From positions 10,530,415 through 10,594,414 of the forward strand of contig NC_033628.1 in NCBI RefSeq assembly GCF_001540865.1: a stretch of 64,000 nt of DNA, written 5' to 3'. Below, in pieces: positions 30,867 to 41,344 of the stretch; position 1 is the stretch's first letter; every line of letters starts with the position of its first letter. The position numbers and the translations under genes were made by a program. The DNA is from Ananas comosus. Its lineage: Eukaryota > Streptophyta > Magnoliopsida > Poales > Bromeliaceae. Below the pieces are notes generated by a model that was not told the DNA's origin, searched no databases, and saw only the letters and a program-made list of their open reading frames with translations.

Positions 30867-31353
30867 TGTGAGACCCCAAATAATCCTATATATGAGATAT
30901 AATAAGACTAAACTCTTAATCCGGCTTAAGCATTTTAGGTGGTGGTAAGGCCCAAGAGGTTAAGAGAGTTAAGCGTGCTAGGACGAAAGTAGTCCTAGGA
31001 TGGGTGAACCCCCTGGGAAGTTGGGGCGTCACAGTTGGTATCAGAGCCAATTACCAGCCGAAAGTGTGAGATGAATCTCGGCTGAGCGAGGGTCAAGATG
31101 ATAGGCTAGCGAGACGAGTCTCACATCGCCTGGTACTTGTGAGTCTGAGCCTGACGAGGACGTCAGGGTTTAAAGGAGGGGAGATTGTGAGACCCCAGAT
31201 AGTCCTATATATGAGATATAATAGGACTAAACTCTTAACCCGGCTTAAGCACTTTGGGTGGTGGCAAGGCCCAAGAGGTTAAGAGAGTTAAGCGTGCTAG
31301 GACGAGAGTAGTCCTAGGATGGGTGAACCCCTGGGAAAGTTGGGGATCACCCA
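30867..31353 (+). mobile_element. Cassandra TRIM with 5S rRNA-like LTRs
   Basis: Two ~167-bp direct repeats beginning TGTGAGACCCC (30867-31033 and 31186 to about 31353). Each contains GTTAAGCGTGCTAGGACGA and TCCTAGGATGGGTGAACC, matching the A-box to C-box region of plant 5S rRNA genes, the defining mark of Cassandra elements. PBS TGGTATCAGAGC (31036-31047) and purine tract AAAGGAGGGGAGA (31172-31184) are in place. Internal region ~152 bp, non-coding. Target duplication is not clear because the element sits in CT repeats. Confidence 0.9.
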
Positions 31354-31359
31354 CACACT

Positions 31360-31467
31360 ACACACACTCTCTCTCTCTCTCTCTCTCTCTCATCTTTCTC
31401 TCTCTCTCTCTCTCTTATATATATATATATATATTATGATATATATTATATATATAATATATTACGA
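31360..31467. repeat. (CT)n and (TA)n microsatellites beside Cassandra
   Basis: CT runs at about 31366-31415 and TA runs at about 31416-31465. A matching CT run precedes the element (30838-30864). Confidence 0.8.
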
Positions 31468-31469
31468 AT

Positions 31470-31735
31470 TAGGCCGTGGAATACAGTATTAAATTTAGTA
31501 AAGCATTCGTTTTGCTATCAAGTTTTTAATCTTGGATGAAAATTTGGTAGTGGTCAGGATGATATTAGTCGGTTAGAGTTGAGTGTCCCCCTAGGTTGAC
31601 TTGGTTCCCTACTGGTTATAGTATTTTAATCCAAATGGTTAGAAATTAATAAAAGAGTTGATCAAGGCTAAAAACTGGTAGCCGCCAACAATGCAATTTG
31701 TTGATAATAGTAAGCCCAGTTCAACTCATAATATA
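31470..31735. mobile_element. Small MITE (TACTATTAATAG family), second copy flanking Cassandra
   Basis: GGCCGTGGAATACAGTATTAAATT, ATCAAGTTTTTAATC, GGTCAGGATGATATTAGTC, ending GATAATAGTAAGCCCAGTTC. Same orientation as 30590-30838, with many small indels. Confidence 0.5.
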
Positions 31736-31744
31736 TATTATAAA

Positions 31745-32286
31745 TGAGGTCCTATGCTAATCGGAAGCACGGAGCCTCAGTGCCTTCCAGCTCGTTTTCG
31801 GATGTCCGATTTTTCGACATCGTCGATCGGGCGCTCCGGTGCGAACACTTGATTTAGAATATTTGGAGTACCTAGAAAATAAATTTTATTATTTTTCGAT
31901 ATCATTTGCCCAGTGATTGAATGGGCTCAAAATCAACAAATTTTAATGGCCATAGTGAGCCGTTTGTAAGTTTAACGGTGTAGAAATATCCAAATCATGT
32001 GAAATTTTGATAGAAAATTTTTATACTATATAAAACAAGATCAATATCTTTGATTTAAAATTTTAATGTCATATTATTACATTTTGTAAGATTTTTATTT
32101 TTAGCCGTTGATTTTGAGCCCCTTCGTTCACTAAGCAAATGATATCGAAAAATTGCAAAATTTATTTTCTACGTATTTCAAATACTCTATATCAAGTTTA
32201 ACGGAGCCGATCGATGATTCAAAAGTCGCAACATCAAAAATGAGCTGGAAGCATGAAATGCTCTGTGTTTCTAGAAGTATAGTAGT
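31745..32286. mobile_element. Long-TIR element, copy 4
   Basis: ATGAGGTCCTATGCTAATCGG ... CTAGAAGTATAGTAG; family arms and core (GTGAGCCGTTTGTAAG, TTTAACGGTGTAG) are clear. Confidence 0.6.
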
Positions 32287-32701
32287 AATTAAATAGTATT
32301 TGATATATGCCTTTTAATCCGTGAATGGTTGATAGGATGTCCTAATTATGTGTTATGAAGGGTACTGTAAATAGGCTAATATGTTCAATTATATATTAAG
32401 AAAAAGTGGTAACTCACTGAATGTGAATGTTGATGCCGTATCAGGTGGAGGAAACAACTTGTCCGACTCGACTGACTGCCTTCTCTTTCGCGGAAGCTAT
32501 TTTATCTGCTCTCGCAGGAGTCCGGTCAAATGAATCCTCCACCACCTACGACAAAAAAGAAAAAAAAATGTCGAATCACATTATTAACCTCCCAATTAAA
32601 AAAATATATATATCCTCCCACATTATCAGACATACACACCGAGGCATCACCAAAATTTTAATATAGCACATATCTTTCCTACTTCAATACTCACTCCTCC
32701 G
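32287..32701. other. Upstream region of the LysM receptor gene
   Basis: No TE recognised. A pyrimidine-rich stretch and TATAGCACATATC (32662-32674) lie close to the ATG at 32702. The 79-codon frame at 32427-32666 has no family resemblance and is not called. Confidence 0.35.
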
Positions 32702-35700
32702 ATGCCCAATTTAAAATTCCACGGCAGCGCCGAATTCATCGGCGCCGCCGCCGCCGCCGCCGCCGCTGCCGCCTTTGTCCTCCTCCTCTTTCTTCTCCCG
32801 GCGCCCTCGGCCGCGCAATCCCCCGCGTCCACGGACGGCTTCAATTGCTCGGCGAACCAGAGCGTGTACCCGTGCCAGGCCTACGCGCTCTTCCGCGCCG
32901 GCATCGCCTCGTCGCCGGTCGACCTCGCGTCCGTCGGCGACCTCTTCGGGGTGAGCCGCCTGATGGTCGCCCGCGCCAGCAACCTCTCCGTCTCGTCCGT
33001 CCCCTCCGTGGGCGAGCCCCTCCTCGTCCCGATGACCTGCTCCTGCCCCTCCTCCTTCCAATTCAACCAATCCTACTTCCCCGTCCAGTACCAGATCAAC
33101 GAGGGCGACACCTACTACGCCGTCTCCACCGCCAAGTTCCAGAACCTCACCCTCTACCCTGCCGTCGAGGTCGTCAACCCCACCCTCGTCCCCACCAATC
33201 TCACCATCGGCGTCTTCGTCACCTTCCCCATCTTCTGCCGATGCCCCAATTCCTCCGCCTCCGCCGCCCTCGTCACCTACGTCTACCAACCCTCCGACAC
33301 CTACGCCTCCGTCGCCGCCGCCTTCGGCACCGACGTCGCGTCCCTCGCCGCGCTCAACGGCCCGGAGAGCGCGCTCTCGCCCTACGCCGTCATCACCGTC
33401 CCCTCGCCGCTCTTCGTCGAGAGGAAGGGTCGGGGCGCGGCGATCGCGGGGTTGGCGGCGGGGTTGGGGGTTTTGGGGCTGATTTGCGTGGTGCTGGGGT
33501 TCCTGTTGGCTAGGGCTTGGTGGGGGGAGGAAGCTTCTAGAAGGAGAGGGGGCGCGGGTAGGGGGGCGAATGTGGGGAAGGGGGATGAGGCGCGAGGGGG
33601 CGGCGCGGGGGGAGAGGCGAAGCTGATGACGGATATATCGGATTTGTTGGATAAGTACAGGGTCTTCGGGATCGAGGAGCTGCGGCGCGCCACCAGCGAC
33701 TTCGACGAGAGCCGTTTGATCCAGGGCTCCGTCTACAAGGGCGTGATCGACGGCGAGGTCCTCGCCGTTAAGAAGATGAAGTGGAACGCCTCCCACGAGC
33801 TCCGGATCCTCCAAAAGGTTAGTACCACCCGTAAATTCGGAAAAAATTTACTGTATTGTATTTGCATCACATTATTTATAACAAATTAATCACATCTCTT
33901 CCACGAAGAGTTATTTGATTGATTACGAACGGCACGTCATCAATATAACCGATGCATTCTAGAATTTTTCGTGAATTCGAATTCTCCTGCATCTTTTACC
34001 GTTCTTGGATTGTTGGATGCTAAAAGTGTTTTTTGTAGAACAAATTAAATAAATTTTAATAAAACAGGTCTATATTGCAGGATAAAATTTAAATTTAAAT
34101 TTGAATTGGACAGATTTTTTGTTTTAAAATTTCGCCACTTGGCGCAATCATGTTCCGAGAACACTGTCCTCGTTTGATTCATCTACTAACCAAGTTATTA
34201 GGTAAACTGTCCAGAACTTAAATAAAAGGCTAAAATAAAGTGCACCATACAGGGCACTTTATAAAATCTAATTAAATTAGAATTTAATTTATTAACTATT
34301 TAGGTGATGTTTGAATAACTTGGTTAGTAGAAGTTATAAATTTTAATGATAATGACAATCAGGTTTATAATGACCATTGCATTAGTCGCTCCATGATTGA
34401 GAAATAAAAAATAGCTAAGATACTAAAAAGAGGCACAACTTCCTATGTTGCATCAAACTGGTGCCGTACACGTTGAATTCATTATCTAAGAATAGATTCG
34501 CACTGAACCAAAAGCAAAAAAAAAAAACAACCACTCAACAAAAATTTAAAACAAGTCGGGAAAAAAAAAACATTTGATTATCAAAAAGACATTATATAAT
34601 TGTTTTTCAATTCCATCCCAGATATTCACAGGTTTTTTTTTTTTTATTCAAAGAATTAGAATGGCTCAATTACATTCAACTACATTATAATTAAGTTTTA
34701 TTTTTATTTATTACTGTTGGAAATAATAATCCGTTGCGGAATCCCAACAATCGATACCAGCAGTCAATATCGGAATGGATTATGGATTCACAAGATCCGG
34801 TATCGGGACGAGTACCGGATTCGCAACCATTACATTATTTATTTTTTTTTCAAAAATACAATTATATTATCGTATTTTATAATTAAATATCTACACTGTA
34901 TTTTAAATTTATTTTTATTTTTTATATCGTATTATTTTTATTTTCTCATAGATATCGCTAGACTATTTTAATCTTGCCAATTTTTATATTACTGTTTACA
35001 AATTTATTATTTTAAACAAAATTTATCAACTTTATTAAAAAATACTGATTAAACAGTAGAAAAAATGTAAATAAATCGGCATAATAGACATTAAATAAAT
35101 TTTTTACCAAATTATTATTATTTTTTTATTATTTTTTATATCAAAATAAATTGAATATATATCTTATCGCTTTTAACAGTATCTTTAATAGTTTTTATAT
35201 AAAATAACATTGAAATAAAAAGTACATCATAAAAATTAAAAAAAAATATGTATAAAATATAATATAATACGATATAACTAAACAAACTAGAAATTAAAAA
35301 GTTCGTATTTATATAAATATAATGATGGAAAATCAAATATCCGACCTGATAAGGCTTTGTAGGGCCCATCAGATATTTTAGCGTTACGTGAGTGAGCTTA
35401 GTCAACTTAGTTTGACTTGGGCTTCTCCGGCCTCTTTCATGGCTTTGGTAATTTGTTTGTCCTTTTAGCGTGCGTTTTGGGCACCTTGAATTGGTTAGTG
35501 GTCAACATTGTCTGTATCTCGTCCCCACACTTCTCCATCCTCCTCGTCACTCTCTGGCATCTTCTGTGGTAAAAAAATGTCTTTTTTCTAATGTCACGTT
35601 TCATGCTGATCATATTCTTTACTTTTTCAAACTTTATTTAATCTTAGAAAATGATGTCTGTATGCTTTATAAAGTTTTTTAAATAAATTAAGAGAATATT

Positions 35701-36916
35701 ATATCGAATAAGATATTTATGTATCTGTTTTGACGCGCGAAAGGTGAACCATACCAACCTGGTGAAGCTAGAGGGGTTCTGCATCGACTCCACGGAGGGC
35801 ACCTGCTACCTGGTGTACGAGCACGTCGAGAACGGCTCTCTGTCCAAGTGGCTGCGCGACCGCGACGCCGCCCGCAAGCTGAACTGGCGCGCCCGCCTCC
35901 GCATCGCCCTCGACCTGGCCTACGGCCTCCAGTACATCCACGAGCACACGTGGCCCCGTGTCGTCCACAAGGACATCAAGAGCAGCAACGTCCTCCTCGA
36001 CGCCAAGTTCCGCGCCAAGATAGCCAACTTCGGCCTCGCAAAGACCGGCTGCAATGCCGTCACCACCCACATCGTCGGCACCCAAGGGTACGAACCTACG
36101 ATATGTTATACTCATCAGCTTGAATTGTGACTAGTTAGTACCTGAAAGGCGGGCGACATTTTTGGTCCTCAAAGTTCAACGCATTGTGATTTCTGACTCG
36201 AACTTTTAGAATTATTACCTACCTCATAGTTTGAGAATCAAACATATAATTTATTAATTCTATTGAAAATTCTAACGACGAAGCTAAAAGTCAAGTCGAT
36301 TACATTGCTATAATTTAAATTATTAGTATAAAGGCCAAATTCATATCAACGAATTTGAAATAAATAGGAGAAAGATACCACTGCAAGTCTTAAAATACTT
36401 GGCATTAATTAGAACCTTCTAATTTTGATATCATCTGAAACAACCGTACAGCTTACAACGTTGAGTGTGCAATATATATATAGATATATATTTTTTATAT
36501 ATATATTTAATATATTTTACAGATACATTGCACCGGAGTACTTGTCCGACGGGCTTGTCACGACCAAGATGGACGTGTTCGCGTACGGCGTGGTGCTTCT
36601 CGAGCTGGTGTCGGGAAGGGAGGCGGTGAGCGAGGACGGGGAGGCGCTGTGGGTGGAGGCGGAGGCGTTCTTCGGGCAGCGGCACGGGGTGAAGGAGGCA
36701 CGGGTGATGGCTTGGATGGACGCCGCGCTGGCGGAGCAGTCGTGCCCGCCGGAGAGCGTCGTCAGCATCGTGAACGTCGCCCGCGCCTGCCTGCACAAGG
36801 AACCGTCGAAAAGGCCCACCATGGTGGAAGTCGCATACACGCTGTCCAAGGCCGACGAGATGTTCTCCGATTTCTCCGGGGATAGTCTCGGCGTTCCTGA
36901 TGTCGCGGCGAGGTGA
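32702..36916 (+). CDS. LYK4: LysM receptor-like pseudokinase (LYK4/LYK5 type)
   Basis: Three exons by splice and frame: 32702-33817, 35744-36087, 36523-36916; 617 residues. Donors GTTAGT and GTACGA and acceptors AAAG and ACAG fit, and the phases join. Residues 1-38 are an Ala/Leu-rich signal peptide. The extracellular part has Cys49, Cys58 and the CxC pairs 113/115 and 179/181 that bracket LysM domains in this family, with several N-glycosylation sites. A transmembrane helix spans about 246-270, then a Gly/Arg linker. Kinase domain from about 320: the P-loop is degenerate (LIQGSVYKG), the ATP Lys is kept (357), HKD 447-449 replaces HRD, DFG is NFG (467-469), APE is kept (490-492). Loss of the metal-binding Asp predicts an inactive kinase that signals with an active LYK1/CERK1-type partner in chitin or related oligosaccharide perception (family knowledge). 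The 1.9-kb intron 1 is AT-rich. Confidence 0.88.
33818..35743 (+). other. Intron 1 of the LysM receptor gene
   Basis: AT-rich and non-coding. A short motif TGTTGGAAATAATAATCCG near 34714 resembles a copia LTR start but no element could be delimited. The acceptor at 35742-35743 has only a short pyrimidine tract. Confidence 0.6.
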
Positions 36917-37772
36917 ACACATTGTATCTAGCCATGATCCAGATGGTTTTACTCTACGCATTCCGTTATTTCCGTTTCACTCAACTTTTACGAAAGATTA
37001 ATTATATGTAAATATTTAATTATGGTACATATAGAGAGTTTTCATTTTGGAATAAATAGTGTATAGGTCTAATGTGGCGTATGGTCAAAATAATAGAGCC
37101 TTCCTGTAACTGGGGGAGATATGTATAGGGATAAGCTTAAAATGGGAGAGCTTGAACTCACTTGTAGATGTTGTCGTTGTAATGGCTTTCAATAATAATT
37201 TCGGCTCTATTTCATAATATAGCGCATAACATACTGAGTTTTCGCATTTGTTGTGGTTTTAGAAAATGATCGGTGCCATCAAACTCGATGCGCCCTCGGC
37301 TTAACTGGTATATAGGGCCTGTTTGGTCCAGCTTTTTCGTCTACAATGTCTACTCCTCTTCAAAGGATGATTTATTGTGTCATATGTAGCAGTACTATCA
37401 CAAATTTACTATCTTGCATAGTACCAAAGTTGTTTAGTTTTTGGATCGCACAGTCGGGTCAAATAAGCTTACATGGTGGGACCAGAGCTGGCCCAAAAAT
37501 TTGGTGGGTAAATCTAAGATGAGTCTAAGCTCAAGCCCGAGTTTGAAACCTCGGGCTTAAGCTTTAATGAGCCCATTATTACAACCCATTTCGATTTGTT
37601 GAATTAGCTTGGAAAGAAGCCAAATTCACATTATAATTAATTGCAGCTTTCTCCATCCTGTGAATTACCTACTTGGCTTCAGTCCTCTATCTCGCTTTTT
37701 ATTTTTAGAACAAGTTTATTTTACTTTTGGATCATCAAATTACACTAATTATTGGTCTTAACAATTTTCAAA
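36917..37772. other. Intergenic, downstream of the LysM receptor gene
   Basis: Probable 3' UTR to about 37200 (AATAATTTCGGC region). After 37310 (GGGCCTGTTTGGTCC) a MITE end is possible. No gene. Confidence 0.4.
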
Positions 37773-38469
37773 AATGGAAAAATAAGTGATTATCTTACTA
37801 GCGACGGATGGAATTGAAGCAAGATTTTTAGTGGCGATAGCACTAGTGGACACGGATTGAACTCTAGTTATTTAGCACTTAGGAAAAGGATCTCAATTTT
37901 CAAATTCGCGCATAGACCAGATAGCGTACATTGGCGTTGGAGCCCTGACGGGCTGTTCACGGTGAAATCTGCCTATTCGATGCTGAATGATGGGGGTATA
38001 AGGGATGCCCGAACAAGCAAGATTTAGAATCTTCGAGTACCCCTAAAAGTGAAAGTATTTTGCTGGGTTGTTCTTAAGAAGCGGTCTCTTACTGTAGACA
38101 ACTTATTAAAGAGAGGTTAGACTGGCAACACAGCCTGCGTGTGGTGCGGGGTTGAAAAGGAAACTGTCGACCACTTATTCACACGGTGCGTCTTCTTGAG
38201 ATTTCTATTGGTAACGACCTTGGAGCATGCCCAGTCTAGAGATTGGGGGGATGACGTGGGCTCAGTCTGGGATAGGTGGATGGCGAGGATGTCGAGTACT
38301 ACGGTATCCGGATTGGTAGCCTGCTGGTAGGTAATTTGGGAGGTCATGAACGACGTGATCTTTAAGAAGACCCAACCGGACCCCTTCTTTGCAACTTACA
38401 AGATTAAGCAGCTGATGAATCTTTGGAAGCACTTTCTACCAAATAATCGAAGGCACGTTTGTAGCGAGT

Positions 38470-38505
<36 letters not shown>

Positions 38506-38606
38506 CGGCCCCTTCCGAGGCCTATGTTGCCTCACCCCTGTAGCTTAGTTCATCTTTTCAATAAATGAAGCGGGTAGCGTGCTACCTAATTCTCAAAAAA
38601 AAAAAA
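37773..38606 (+). mobile_element. 5'-truncated LINE, dead
   Basis: AACAATTTTCAAA is duplicated on both sides (37760-37772, 38607-38619). The plus strand reads SVHWRWSPDGLFTVKSAYSML, then CVWCGVEKETVDHLFTRC, the zinc-binding end of a plant LINE ORF2, with in-frame stops. It ends with a poly-T tract, CACCCCTGTAGCTTAG, GAAGCGGGTAGCGTGCTACC and poly-A. The tail is shared with the SINEs in this window. Confidence 0.85.
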
Positions 38607-38636
38607 AACAATTTTCAAATGTAACTAATCATATTT

Positions 38637-38775
38637 AGCGCAATTGCCTGATAGTCTGATAGTTGGTATTCGAAATTTCAAGTTCGAAATCTGATTATTC
38701 CGTATTTTTTGCTGAATTCATTTCTAAACACTAAATGAAATGGATAGTACGATATATTTCTCTCTCAAAATAATA
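38637..38775 (+). repeat. Diverged SINE
   Basis: GATAGTTGGTATTCGAAATTTC, B-box-like AAGTTCGAAATC, TTCATTTCTAAACACTAAATG, GGATAGTACGATATAT and TCTCTCAAAATAATAAC: the SINE order, strongly diverged. Confidence 0.4.
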
Positions 38776-40160
38776 ACAACAATAATAATAACTTTTCGAC
38801 ATGTAGCTTGGGACGTAATGTTTGGTTTGTTATTTTCTTGCGACTTGCGATTCGACTTGCCGTATCATGACCGATAAAATCTGGTCAAAGTTTCTAGACA
38901 AAGGAATTAGACTAAACATCGATTTTCAAGCCTAAAGTTGATTTAATTGCACATTAACCAATAGAAGCGGTCAAATTGAAACAATGGTGGAGACAAAGGA
39001 ATTAGGTTAGGCATCAATTTTCAAGCCTAAAGTTTGATTAATTTAATTGCACATTAACCACTAAAACTAAACTATGGTGCCCTTTTTTCACCATCCCCAC
39101 TCACCATACCAGCCAACTACTTTTCATTTATTGGTCTTCTCCGTTTTCTGATAGCGTCGTCGAAAATATATCGTAATCATTGACTTTTTATAGTAATCCT
39201 AATGTGAATTAGGTGCAGAAATAAACGAATATTTTTTCATGTTTTTTTACTGCAGATACTGCAATCTCTCCGTACTTTCAAACAGAATCTGAGAATTTGA
39301 TTAAAGAAAAAAAACAAAATGCAATTTAAAAATTGAAAGATTGCGACCTCCCACCTTAATACTATATTATAATTATGTAAGTATCGAAGAACAATAGTTT
39401 TAGGGGCAATTGCCTACATATTCTTAAAAAATTTTTGACTTTTTAATTTATTCTTCTCAAAAGGTTAATATTAAAATATTCTTTTAACGTTCGAAGTTAT
39501 TTCAAATATATCCCTATAGTTAAATTCTTTCAGTGAACTATTAGTAACAATTGTTATATCTGTGAGAGTACTATTTTATCTTTTCAAATACAACCTTCTA
39601 TTGTCACCTATTTTTCTTATTTATCCTTAATGGAGGAGCAAAAGATAACTTAACGAGTACTAACTGCACGAATTTTTTTTATTAACGAAAAACTATACGA
39701 GAAGTATATTTGAAATAAATAAATAAGAATAAGTTAGATATTTTAAAGTTTTGAGAGACATATTAAATATTATCCCATCCTTTTATATATTCTTTTCATT
39801 GATGTAATGACCCTTCCTCTTTTTTTTTTAACCATGCAAGCACGCTCATTCTCATTAGGAAGCAAATTCTGTTATGTACACATTACACTGCAATCTACTT
39901 GGGCATATTTTTATGCCCAAGTTGGAATGTACATTACCATGTAATCAAAATTGGAGAACTATATCTTACATTTGATGGGTATTTTCAAATATTTCGTCTC
40001 GTGGTGGACGCAAAAAAAAAAAAAAAAAAAAAAAAAAAGAAAAAAAAGTGTTTTCACTTACCATATGTAGGAAATATTTTTCTTTTTTTTTTTAATAATT
40101 TAAGCTGGTAACTTTTTCTGACACTTTCACTTCACTCCTTTTGTTTGCACTCCCTTCAAC
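38776..40160. other. Intergenic with a tandem duplication and a hairpin
   Basis: 38893-38961 and 38991-39061 are two copies of an ACAAAGGAATTAG...GCACATTAACCA unit. An 11-bp perfect stem with TTTT loop lies at 39897-39922. Poly-A at about 40012-40047. Otherwise AT-rich. Confidence 0.5.
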
Positions 40161-40634
40161 TTTACCTGCAAATTAAAAGAGAAAATATAATGAATTTAGA
40201 GCACAAAGATCATGATAGTAGACGATTAAGAAATTGAGTCTCACCTCCTTCAAATTTTAATGAGCCCAATAAACTTATCTGATGAAAACTATATGAAAAG
40301 GATATAAAAGTTGATGGTGATTGCCAAATTTACTAATGATTCTTTGTTCGTTCGTTTGGCATTTGTGGTTTTTTTTTTTTTTTTTTTTCGCAAACTTTTA
40401 AGTGTCCGTATGTAAAAGGCTTAAAGGAATTTGTAATTTATAACACCGTTCTAAAGAAAACCAAGTCAGAAATAATTTTTTTACGCTATGATCTTCATAA
40501 GTATTTTATAAAAAAAATTATTATAAAATGACGAACATAGAAGTTGAACTTGAAAACTCTAGAAAGTCAGAGAGTTTGCAAATTAAATTTAGAAACTCTA
40601 AATATAAAGAAAATTTAGAAATATATATACTCAC

Positions 40635-41344
40635 TGCTTCGATGTCGATTCTGTAGACAAGCAGCTTCCGCCGCTCCCTGCAGCTGGTGCGGTACGCCAC
40701 CACCAGATGCGCCACCGCAAGCGCCAGCGAGCTCAGAAAAAGCGCTTCCACGGCCGCCGCCCCGCCCTTCTCCCCAAAATCGCGGTGCCGCCGCCCCCAC
40801 TCCCCGGAGGCCACCCCGAGCATAACAATCGACTTCACCAGAACATAACACGCCGACGTGAAACTGCAGAGCGTTGTGATTCCCAAATACACTCCTCGCC
40901 CACCGCAAGCCGCATAAGCGCCTGAATTTTTAACATTATTTTTATACATCAGAATCAAAAGTTTTAAATTAGAGCTTCGACTTTTAGTGTTTCAAATTCT
41001 ACATCTTTTTTTCTATCACAACAAAATCTAAAAAAATTACGTAACGAATTCTCACACAGGATGACAAGCGACCGTGCGGCGGAGACGAGGGGCACGTCGA
41101 CGAGAGAAGACCGGAAGTGGAAATCCCGGAACTGGTCGGCGAGTCTCGTAGCGGACAATCGGGAGCTACTGCGGAAGTACGAGGAGAGGAAAGAAGTCGG
41201 GAGGAGGAGGTCGAGCACGACGACGAAAAGCGGAGGGGCGCAGACGAGGAGGAGGGAGGCGAGCATGGTGAGCACGAAGAAGAGGGTCTTCGCCCACCGC
41301 CACAGCCGCGCCCAGAGCTGCAGCTCCTTGTGCTTCTTCTCCAT
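40635..41344 (-). CDS. Plant multipass membrane protein of unknown function, first two exons (partial)
   Basis: Exon 1 is 41344-41056 and exon 2 is 40921-40635, joined by a 134-bp intron (donor GTGAGA, acceptor TTCAG) with the split Cys97 codon restored; 192 residues result, and a donor GTGAGT follows exon 2. Hydrophobic helices lie at about 19-47, 106-132 and 150-173. Conserved-looking pieces are QLWARLWRWAKT, HFRSSLVDVPLVS, YLGITTLCS and LLVYRIDIEA, which I associate with an uncharacterised plant membrane protein family, some members annotated as alpha/beta hydrolases. Later exons were not found down to 36917. An acceptor at 40166 (TTTGCAG) would give a last exon of only 12 codons. The gene is either short or truncated by the LINE-bearing region. 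Confidence 0.6.

Noticed and set aside
30968..31010. 5S rRNA gene
   Set aside because: Only the promoter part of 5S is present, twice, inside the direct repeats of a Cassandra element; the rest of 5S is missing.
32711..33814. 367-codon antisense frame over LYK exon 1
   Set aside because: Gly/Asp/Glu-rich shadow of a GC-rich exon; the plus strand has the clear LysM receptor motifs and splice sites.
38139..38330. 63-codon gene with a Cys-rich start (CGVEKETVDHLF)
   Set aside because: It is the zinc-binding end of a dead LINE with in-frame stops and target duplications.
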